This document shows positions 1-5,160 of a stretch of DNA of 30,497 nt, piece after piece (the stretch's first letter is position 1; every line of letters starts with the position of its first letter). The notes beneath the pieces were generated by a model. That model was not told where the DNA came from, did not search any database, and worked only from the letters and a program-made list of their open reading frames with translations. A program made the translations under genes and the position numbers. Location: positions 1 through 30,497 of IMG/VR virus record IMGVR_UViG_3300030118_000662; one strand, written 5' to 3'. The stretch is from a virus.

Positions 1-1
1 T

Positions 2-388
2 ACATATTCATTAAGTGGAAATAATATAACACCATCTGTAACTGTAGGAGATACTACAACATCAGGAAAGATTGGTGGGATTAATGTTGGCAGCCTCACT
101 AATGGTGTGCCAGCTATGATTCAAACAGATACTACAGTAACCACTAGCGGTTCAGCCTTCTCAAAAACCGAATCTGTAACTATGGGAGATGCTACACCAT
201 CAGCCGTAACTCCTAGTTCGGGTATTGCAGCATTACCAGTATTAGGAGGACAAACTACTATTGGTTCAGGCGGTACAGCTGGCTCACTTGCTTTAACGTC
301 ATTGAGTTCTGGTGTTCACACCTGTACTGCTGGTGGTTCGGGTACAAGTTGTATCGGTTCTACAAAAGTTACTATTACAATTGACTAG
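2..388 (+). CDS. Partial Thr/Ser/Gly-rich protein, 5' end outside window
   Basis: The reading frame is open from base 2 to the TAG at 386-388, so the gene begins before the window; the ATG at 107 is probably internal. The visible 128 residues are rich in Thr, Ser, Gly and Val, with repeated short T-T-T and G-G-T stretches and no long hydrophobic segment. The C-terminal part has two cysteines (HTCTAGG and TSCIGST) that could form a disulphide. The composition suits a beta-rich secreted or structural protein. It is the first of three overlapping plus-strand genes, the next starting inside its last codons. I do not recognise a family with certainty; similar runs of genes occur, from memory, in marine cyanophages. 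Confidence 0.6.
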   Translation, partial: TYSLSGNNITPSVTVGDTTTSGKIGGINVGSLTNGVPAMIQTDTTVTTSGSAFSKTESVTMGDATPSAVTPSSGIAALPVLGGQTTIGSGGTAGSLALTSLSSGVHTCTAGGSGTSCIGSTKVTITID

Positions 389-812
389 ACTTTGGATACT
401 AATTATAATTGTATTACCTACTAAACTGCTTGCAACACCTGTAGTTCCGCAGTTTCGTTCGGGATCGCAAACAACTTCATCAACAAGTGAAAGTATTATT
501 AACGAAACAATTACCAGTTACCAATATAGAACTGGTTATAGTTATGCCGCTTCTGGCCATAATATTAAAAGTGAAACTGGCAATATTAATCCCACAGCAT
601 CACTTGATAATGCACAAACTATTGGAGGCGTAAATTTTAGTTGGACTTCTCCAAACTTAGAAGCAATACCTCGCTGGTCAATTCATACAGATGGAGCAGC
701 TTTTTCAATACAAGAAACTCTCATAACTCCCGGATTAGACACAGTTACAAATATTTCAAGAACAATAACTACTTCAACAACTACAGAAACTACAAGTACA
801 TTTGGGCAATAA
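381..812 (+). CDS. Putative secreted protein with signal peptide, TTG start
   Basis: I place the start at TTG 381, which gives 143 residues opening with a classic signal peptide: MTRL, a hydrophobic core WILIIIVLP, then TKLLA before TPVVPQF. An ATG at 312 is in frame but would put a long unrelated segment ahead of the signal peptide and overlap the previous gene by 77 bases. The TTG choice leaves an 8-base overlap. The mature part is rich in Thr, Ser, Asn and Tyr and ends in a threonine-rich tail (ISRTITTSTTTETTSTFGQ). From memory, marine cyanophages carry similar proteins. The function is unknown; a secreted or virion-surface role is inferred only from the signal peptide and composition. No clear Shine-Dalgarno is visible. 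Confidence 0.6.
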   Translation: MTRLWILIIIVLPTKLLATPVVPQFRSGSQTTSSTSESIINETITSYQYRTGYSYAASGHNIKSETGNINPTASLDNAQTIGGVNFSWTSPNLEAIPRWSIHTDGAAFSIQETLITPGLDTVTNISRTITTSTTTETTSTFGQ

Positions 813-1390
813 TTTTAACACTTTTACCAGTAAAAGTTTTTGCTAATACAACTGTAGCAAGTCCACAAAGTCAATCTACTGGTGTCGTTAATAATAATGC
901 TACAATGATAACCCCCTCTAGCCTTCCTCAAAATAGGTATTCACAAGGAATTGTTTGTACATCTCCAAGTTTAACAATTACACCATATTTAACTGATGCT
1001 TGGTCATTTAATAGACCTATTGAAACTGTTACCAGACAACCAATTTATGATGAAGATACAGGCGAAATAAAATATTATCAGGACACCCCAAGGTTTGAAA
1101 AGGACAATTACAATCTAAATTATGGCATCAGTATGCAATTTAATATTCCACTTGGAAATGGTGGAGAGTTGTGTAAAAAAGCTGCACAGGTAAATATAGA
1201 AGCACAAAAGCTTTTAATTAAAAAAACACAATATGAAATTAGTTTATTTCGTCTTGAACAATGTGCAAAGCAAGCAAAACTTGGAGTAAGTTTTGTTGCT
1301 AATAGTCCTAGTGCTATTACTTGTAAAGATATAGTTATAACAACGCCACCAAATCAAGTATTACCACATAAACATTTAATAAAGAAATAG
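800..1390 (+). CDS. Putative secreted protein with signal peptide, non-canonical start
   Basis: The frame is open from well upstream (ATG at 641), but residues 641-799 are low-complexity Asn/Tyr/Ser sequence antisense-like to nothing and out of frame over the previous gene. A signal peptide appears only at the junction: WAIILTLLPVKVFA followed by NTTVASP. The nearest start-like codon is ATT at 800, giving 196 residues and a 13-base overlap with the upstream gene. The mature part has a Thr/Asn/Ser-rich N-terminus and then a conserved-looking C-terminal domain with GISMQFNIPLGNG and four cysteines, two in an amphipathic helix (LFRLEQCAKQAKLGV) and one in AITCKDIV. I recall a similar C-terminal pattern in cyanophage proteins of unknown function. 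The gene ends inside the arm of a hairpin. Confidence 0.6.
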   Translation: MWAIILTLLPVKVFANTTVASPQSQSTGVVNNNATMITPSSLPQNRYSQGIVCTSPSLTITPYLTDAWSFNRPIETVTRQPIYDEDTGEIKYYQDTPRFEKDNYNLNYGISMQFNIPLGNGGELCKKAAQVNIEAQKLLIKKTQYEISLFRLEQCAKQAKLGVSFVANSPSAITCKDIVITTPPNQVLPHKHLIKK

Positions 1391-1418
1391 ACAAGCAACG
1401 GGCCTTATACTTGTCTAT
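1387..1418. terminator. Bidirectional hairpin terminator between convergent genes
   Basis: ATAGACAAG (1387-1395) and CTTGTCTAT (1410-1418) are a perfect 9-bp inverted repeat around a 14-base loop. It lies between the plus-strand gene ending at 1390, whose TAG is inside the left arm, and the minus-strand gene ending at 1428. T-rich DNA follows on the plus side after a short gap and a T-rich stretch follows on the minus side. The position between converging operons is what a shared terminator would have. The stem is AT-rich and the U-run is not immediate, so it could be weak. Confidence 0.55.
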
Positions 1419-1427
1419 AACTTAAAT

Positions 1428-2051
1428 TTATTTTACTTTATTTTTTTTCTTAGTCAATTTATTAAATATTTGTTTTACTAATGGTTTTACAAGATTAATA
1501 AGAATCGGAGTACTAGCGGCAACCACAGCAATAGCAGCAGCATTAGTAATAGAAGGGACATTTGGAATGTACTGTTCTGCAAAGCTCGTATTCTCATACA
1601 AAGTTATACATTTATTTCCATCTTCGTTTAATTTATGGCCAATGACACGTTCTAGTCTTTTATCGTTACGAAAGTCTCCAATGCGTTGATCTTTTTCTGG
1701 GTCAGGACATTTAATAAAAAATTCCTCTACTTCTGGTTCAGAATTATTTGTTATAGGTTTTGTTTCAGGGATTTCAGGTTCGCTCATATTTATTGGTGTA
1801 TCTTCTGACATTATTAAATTATTCGGCTGATAGTCCATTGGATTAAAACTTGGAAATGGTGCATCGCAAACTGTAAAAACACCATTAGGGTCTTCAAGTA
1901 ATAAATTTCTATTGCCTGTATTTTTTATATCTCTATGTTGATATGTACAGGCAGGAACACTAATTGTTAAAGGTATTAAATCAACAGGCTTACTAAAATC
2001 AATTATTGTTTGAATTGCAATTTCAGGAATTTCTATATCTGGTAAATCCAT
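1428..2051 (-). CDS. Hypothetical protein with acidic Pro/Glu region and C-terminal membrane segment
   Basis: This 207-residue protein is unrecognised. The N-terminus (about 1-60) has Ile/Pro/Asp-rich sequence and two cysteines. A linker around residues 85-115 is rich in Pro, Glu and Ser (SEPEIPETKPITNNSEPEVE). A third block has the pattern KCPDPEKDQRIGDFRNDKRL. The C-terminus holds a hydrophobic stretch (AAAIAVVAASTPILINLV) and then a strongly basic tail with KLTKKKNK, which looks like a membrane anchor with an inside-positive tail. It starts in a TAATG overlap with the 70-residue membrane protein upstream, so the two are probably made together. It is the last gene of the long minus-strand run and ends just before the convergent terminator. 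A host-envelope or lysis role is possible but unproven. Confidence 0.65.
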   Translation of the reverse strand: MDLPDIEIPEIAIQTIIDFSKPVDLIPLTISVPACTYQHRDIKNTGNRNLLLEDPNGVFTVCDAPFPSFNPMDYQPNNLIMSEDTPINMSEPEIPETKPITNNSEPEVEEFFIKCPDPEKDQRIGDFRNDKRLERVIGHKLNEDGNKCITLYENTSFAEQYIPNVPSITNAAAIAVVAASTPILINLVKPLVKQIFNKLTKKKNKVK

Positions 2052-2263
2052 TAAAAAGGTATAGCTGGACTTGTCATTTCTGGAATTGTTAATGGTATTT
2101 GTTCTTCAATTTTTTCTTGTAATTCAGACATTAATTTATTTTTTAAATTACGTTGAAACTCTGCACTGGTTACATACTTATATGTAAAGAAACCTGTTCC
2201 TACAATTCCCAAAGTTAAAATTGTAGATACGATAGTTAAAACGTCAAGAATTTTTCTTATCAT
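2051..2263 (-). CDS. Small single-pass membrane protein
   Basis: This 70-residue protein has a short basic start (MIRK), one transmembrane segment at about residues 5-31 (ILDVLTIVSTILTLGIVGTG), then an amphipathic, charged helix (FQRNLKNKLMSELQEKIEEQ) and a proline-rich end. The layout of one N-terminal membrane helix and a coiled soluble tail is common for small phage membrane proteins, including holin-like and spanin-like ones, but no diagnostic motif is present. Its stop overlaps the next gene's start as TAATG. Its own ATG shares the CATG palindrome with a small plus-strand ORF that starts in the opposite direction. Confidence 0.7.
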   Translation of the reverse strand: MIRKILDVLTIVSTILTLGIVGTGFFTYKYVTSAEFQRNLKNKLMSELQEKIEEQIPLTIPEMTSPAIPF

Positions 2264-2393
2264 GTTTAGAGAAGCATTAATTAAAGCAAGTGTACCATTA
2301 ACATTTATGGTATTTTTCTTAATTATAGGATTAGCACCACTCTATGTCATGTATGGAGTAATTGATAAAAATATTCCAGTTAAAATTAAGTAG
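2262..2393 (+). CDS. Candidate 43-residue membrane protein on the opposite strand
   Basis: An ATG-initiated ORF of 43 codons encodes MFREALIKAS, then a strongly hydrophobic stretch (PLTFMVFFLIIGLAPLYVM), then a polar basic end (DKNIPVKIK). This is a credible single-pass membrane protein with a basic N-terminus. It starts in the CATG that also provides the start of the minus-strand gene at 2263, and its 3' end overlaps the end of the small minus-strand gene at 2386 by 8 bases. Without it, 2264-2385 would be a gap in an otherwise gapless region, which supports it. There is no clear Shine-Dalgarno, and it is short, so chance cannot be excluded. Confidence 0.45.
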   Translation: MFREALIKASVPLTFMVFFLIIGLAPLYVMYGVIDKNIPVKIK

Positions 2394-2565
2394 CTTTTGT
2401 TGTTTTAATTGTTTTCTGTAAATCTTCACAAATAGCAATTCCACCTTCTAGTTGTAATAATTTTCTCTCACAGGCAATCATTACATTTTTTGCATCATTA
2501 AAATTTTTTTGTATTTTTTCATATTCTGCATTAAGAAGTTTTAGTTTTTTATTAATTTCATTCAT
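2386..2565 (-). CDS. Small coiled-coil protein, 59 residues
   Basis: The ORF starts MNEINKKLKLLN and continues as one long predicted helix with hydrophobic residues at heptad spacing (LKLLNAEYEKIQKNF), two cysteines (MIACERK and AICEDL) and a basic Thr/Lys end. No signal peptide or membrane segment is present. Its start overlaps the stop of the secreted His-rich ORF upstream as TAATG, which supports translation. Its role is unknown. The combination of a small coiled-coil protein with secreted and membrane proteins next to it would fit an envelope or lysis cassette, but this is only context. Confidence 0.6.
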   Translation of the reverse strand: MNEINKKLKLLNAEYEKIQKNFNDAKNVMIACERKLLQLEGGIAICEDLQKTIKTTKAT

Positions 2566-2741
2566 TAATCATGACTATGAGTTTGTTGATATTCTAAAAA
2601 TACCTGTTCTTTTTCTACATTAATTTCTTCTTCTGGATGGTATCCATGGCCATAAACATGAAAGTTTGCAGAAAATGCAAGTAGTGCTGCAAAGGCAAAT
2701 AATTTCAATTTTTTATTAATAACTAAATTTATTATACTCAA
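2565..2741 (-). CDS. Small secreted His-rich protein, TTG start
   Basis: The frame encodes 58 residues from TTG at 2741, which overlaps the TGA of the gene upstream (TTGA). The N-terminus is a signal-peptide-like sequence: KKLKL, then FAFAALLAFSA, then NFHVYGHGYHPEEE. A second TTG at 2708, immediately before the Lys-Leu-Phe stretch, is an alternative start giving a shorter signal peptide. No lipobox cysteine is visible. The mature part would be only about 30 residues, acidic, with histidines in HVYGHGYH and THSHD that could bind a metal. The stop overlaps the next start as TAATG. The function is unknown; the periplasm or envelope is the inferred location. Confidence 0.5.
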   Translation of the reverse strand: MSIINLVINKKLKLFAFAALLAFSANFHVYGHGYHPEEEINVEKEQVFLEYQQTHSHD

Positions 2742-3199
2742 GACGGCTTATTAGGCCAATCTGAGTGGGTACTGTTCTCCACAAGTTCCTTATATGTAGC
2801 TGTTTTTGTTGTCGGCAGATCTCTTAATGCCTGTCTGTATGTTTTCCACTCTGCTTTTTTTGTATCTGATAATGGAGAGTCATCACTTTGTGTCCAATCT
2901 GAGTTATGTAATAATCCATTTCTATTTTCTTTAAACCATCTTTCGTAAGTTGCATCATTTGGCTCTTCTTCGGAAGCAGCTTTAGTTTTTGCTGTTTCCC
3001 AATCAGTAAGAGCCTGATTATAGGGAGTAATATCAGTTATTACAGTATTTTCAGAACCATCTAAATATTCAACTTCTCCTTTATCGTCATACCACTGAAT
3101 TGCATTAATTTTAGTGTCTAACCAATCTAAATTATCAACGTAATAACCTACGCCATCTTTTATAACTGCTTTATCTTCTCTGACAATAGTAAGTCTCAT
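2738..3199 (-). CDS. Tail fibre assembly chaperone-like protein (Phage_tail_APC type)
   Basis: This 153-residue protein ends with the pattern RNGLLHNSDWTQSDDSPL, KKAEWKTYRQALRDLP and a final W-P-x-K-P-S. That set is characteristic of the phage tail assembly chaperone family (PF16778 type) found beside fibre genes. The N-terminal half (MRLTIVREDKAVIKDGVGY, then IQWYDDKGEVEY) is the version I recall from marine phages. A strong Shine-Dalgarno (GGAGG) lies ahead of the ATG. The family is thought to help fold, trimerise or attach fibre proteins, and its place directly downstream of the fibre genes agrees with that. Whether it stays in the virion cannot be told from sequence. Confidence 0.75.
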   Translation of the reverse strand: MRLTIVREDKAVIKDGVGYYVDNLDWLDTKINAIQWYDDKGEVEYLDGSENTVITDITPYNQALTDWETAKTKAASEEEPNDATYERWFKENRNGLLHNSDWTQSDDSPLSDTKKAEWKTYRQALRDLPTTKTATYKELVENSTHSDWPNKPS

Positions 3200-3523
3200 T
3201 TATTCCTCCAATAAAGTTGTTTCGTTTACAGTTTTAAGTGTATCTATACTGTTAAGTGTATCTCTTGGCACTTCTATTGGCATACCTATTCTAGTACACA
3301 ATTCATTTCTAAATGATTCGACAGCAGCACCAGACATTCTTGTATTTTGTGAATTTTCAATTAATAACATAGGCAACCAAGCTACTGCACATGCCCATTC
3401 TTCGATCTGTTTACCTGATTGTGGGTTAGTTCCTTGAACTTTAGTAAACCAAGCACATTGTAAACCTATACAGGTTTTACCCATTAATGGACAAATATCT
3501 CCGTTTTCAACTTTAATAGTCAT
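3200..3523 (-). CDS. Conserved phage protein with Cys cluster
   Basis: This 107-residue protein has four cysteines in its first half (D-I-C-P-L, K-T-C-I-G, Q-C-A-W-F, W-A-C-A-V) within CPLMGKTCIGLQCAWF and EEWACAVAWLPMLLIEN. The spacing would allow a small metal or Fe-S site. The second half (NTRMSGAAVESFRNEL) is predicted helical. I recall very similar small proteins near tail genes in many marine phages, with no assigned function. It starts in a TAATG overlap with the fibre gene upstream, and an AAGGA Shine-Dalgarno is visible. Metal binding is inferred from cysteine spacing only. Confidence 0.65.
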   Translation of the reverse strand: MTIKVENGDICPLMGKTCIGLQCAWFTKVQGTNPQSGKQIEEWACAVAWLPMLLIENSQNTRMSGAAVESFRNELCTRIGMPIEVPRDTLNSIDTLKTVNETTLLEE

Positions 3524-5139
3524 TAGTCCTTTTCTGCAATTATAACGTCTAAATATTTTATGGCCAAATTTATAGATGTACCGCTAAATGTATGATTATG
3601 TGCTGACCCTGTATAAGTATGGTTGTGTGACGAGCCTGTAAAACTATGACTATGAGCATTTATTGAGTGGCTATGTGCAGAACCAGAAAAAGAGTGTGCG
3701 TGATCGTCAATCGTGTGAGAGTGATTTGAACCACTATAACTATGGCTGTGTGCTGAACCTGTGAAGCTATGACTGTGTACGTTTATTGTGTGGCTGTGAT
3801 TACCAATAGTGTGAGCGTGAGAAGATTGGCTTATTCCATGATTGTGAGCCTGTGTACTTCCAGTTGTACCCATAACATTAGAGTTAATTGTTCTGTTTCT
3901 ACCTCTATCTGTTGTTCTTGGTGCTTGGTGGTTGTCATTAAATGGAAAGCCTTGAGATTCGTGTGAGTTTTGGTCACTGTTAGTCGTTAAAATAGAGTGC
4001 CTGTGATTAGGCATACGACCTGTACTTAAAGTATGGTTATTAACACCAATTGCTATGCTATTGCTATTTGTACTCTGAGAAGTGTTGTTAGTATTATTAC
4101 CTCCGTTTGCTATAGAACCTCCCTGAGTTGCGTTAGCAATAGAAATATTAGTGATTGTTGTTGAATTAGTATTATTTCCGTCATCTCCTACTGTTCCACC
4201 TTGTGTAGAGTTGTTTGTATTATTACCACCATTAGCAATAGACCCTCCTTGTGTCGTAGAAGAAATCGAGCCACTTTGTGTTGTATTAGAAATAGAACCA
4301 GAAACACCTCTGTTTGCAAGAGCTGTTGTAAAATCCACAGAGCCACCAGAACTTGCTGATCCAGAGACTACACGCAATGCTCTTTCGTTTGTATCAGTTG
4401 TGTCTTTAGTCCAACCTGTAGGTGCAGACGTTTGTTGAAATAACATACGAGTGCCCGAAGGAAATGCAGTTGCAGCTCCACTAGTAATGTAACCAGCACC
4501 ATTGGTAAGTTGATTATTATTTGTGACGTTAGTTGCTGAAGCTGCTATGCCATTAAGTTTTGATAACAAAGCATCCGTAAAAGCGTTTGTGTTGCTGTTT
4601 GCTTCGTAGGCAGTTTTTATTTCTGAATTACTTTGATCTGCGGTTGCATTAGCTTCAATGCCATTAAGTTTTGTATGATCTGCGTCTGTAAATACGTTGC
4701 TATCACTGGCACTTTCAACTAAAGTTCTTATCTCTGACGCTGTTTGATCTGCTGTAGCTCCATCTTCTACATTTAGAATAGTTTGTGCTTCAGAACGAGT
4801 TAAAAATTGTACATCGCCAGTTCCAGAAAGAACACGACCTAAAATTCTATTTGGTAATATTTGCGCTAATTTTGAACTAGATACTGCATTATTAGCAATT
4901 TTATCTGTTGTTATAGCGTTGTTATCAATAGTAAAAGTTGCACCGCTATTGCTGACAGTTATATCTCCTTTATCTCCATCACTAACACCAGCAGCAGCAC
5001 CTATTTCTTGAATAGAACCATTGTCTTTTTTTGTAAATAATTGACCTGTATCTGTTCGTACTGCTACTTCTCCTGCTACTAAATCACTGGCACTGGGGTC
5101 GCTTCCTGACCCGTTTTTTAGCTTGATTTGATTAGCCAT
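3523..5139 (-). CDS. Tail fibre / receptor-binding protein with HxH needle
   Basis: This 538-residue fibre begins with a short beta domain (IKLKNGSGSDPSASDLVAGE, then AVRTDTGQLFTKKD) like the N-terminal domain of phage tropism determinants. A helical Asn/Thr/Ala-rich shaft follows with repeated DGATADQ, EANATADQ and TDALLSKLNGI segments. A collar-like motif appears at about 230-250 (MLFQQTSAPTGWTKDTTD). Residues about 270-355 are Gly/Ser/Asn/Thr repeats (GGSIANGGNNTNN occurs twice). Residues 432-516 carry eleven HxH motifs, and a short cap (INLAIKYLDVIIAEKD) ends the chain. The cap and collar are typical of T4 gp12 or gp37-like tips, so this is probably a distal host-recognition fibre. It is preceded by a strong Shine-Dalgarno in a hairpin loop. 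Confidence 0.85.
   Translation of the reverse strand: MANQIKLKNGSGSDPSASDLVAGEVAVRTDTGQLFTKKDNGSIQEIGAAAGVSDGDKGDITVSNSGATFTIDNNAITTDKIANNAVSSSKLAQILPNRILGRVLSGTGDVQFLTRSEAQTILNVEDGATADQTASEIRTLVESASDSNVFTDADHTKLNGIEANATADQSNSEIKTAYEANSNTNAFTDALLSKLNGIAASATNVTNNNQLTNGAGYITSGAATAFPSGTRMLFQQTSAPTGWTKDTTDTNERALRVVSGSASSGGSVDFTTALANRGVSGSISNTTQSGSISSTTQGGSIANGGNNTNNSTQGGTVGDDGNNTNSTTITNISIANATQGGSIANGGNNTNNTSQSTNSNSIAIGVNNHTLSTGRMPNHRHSILTTNSDQNSHESQGFPFNDNHQAPRTTDRGRNRTINSNVMGTTGSTQAHNHGISQSSHAHTIGNHSHTINVHSHSFTGSAHSHSYSGSNHSHTIDDHAHSFSGSAHSHSINAHSHSFTGSSHNHTYTGSAHNHTFSGTSINLAIKYLDVIIAEKD
3592..3846 (-). repeat. Array of eleven HxH-encoding repeats
   Basis: Residues 432-516 of the fibre contain eleven His-x-His motifs (x is Ser, Ala or Asn) separated by either 4 or 6 residues, with spacers of the types TINV, TIDD, SINA, SFTGSA, SYSGSN and TYTGSA. 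In the T4 gp37 tip, HxH motifs from three chains each coordinate an iron ion along the needle axis; that is established for T4. The pattern seen here would allow eleven stacked sites in a trimer. The DNA copies are similar but not identical, so length change by recombination is possible. Confidence 0.85.
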
Positions 5140-5140
5140 G

Positions 5141-5160
5141 AGCTATAACCTCCTATAGCT
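5141..5160 (-). promoter_or_regulatory. Shine-Dalgarno presented in a hairpin loop
   Basis: On the minus strand AGCTATA and TATAGCT form a perfect 7-bp inverted repeat around the 6-base loop GGAGGT, which is a full Shine-Dalgarno. It lies between the TAA of the upstream fibre gene, which overlaps the stem by one base, and the ATG at 5139. The start codon is one base after the stem. The hairpin would hold the ribosome-binding sequence exposed in its loop. It could instead be incidental; the stem is AT-rich. Confidence 0.6.

Noticed and set aside
312-380. ATG at 312 as start of the second plus-strand gene
   Set aside because: It would place 23 residues ahead of a clear signal peptide and overlap the preceding gene by 77 bases; TTG 381 fits the signal peptide.
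800-812. Frameshift fusion between the second and third plus-strand genes
   Set aside because: No proper slippery heptamer is present and a fresh signal peptide begins exactly at the junction, which argues for separate initiation.
3700-4450. Regularly spaced short repeats that could look like a CRISPR array or minisatellite
   Set aside because: The units encode in-frame fibre repeats (HxH and GGSIANGG types), differ in sequence, and have no spacer-repeat alternation of CRISPR type.
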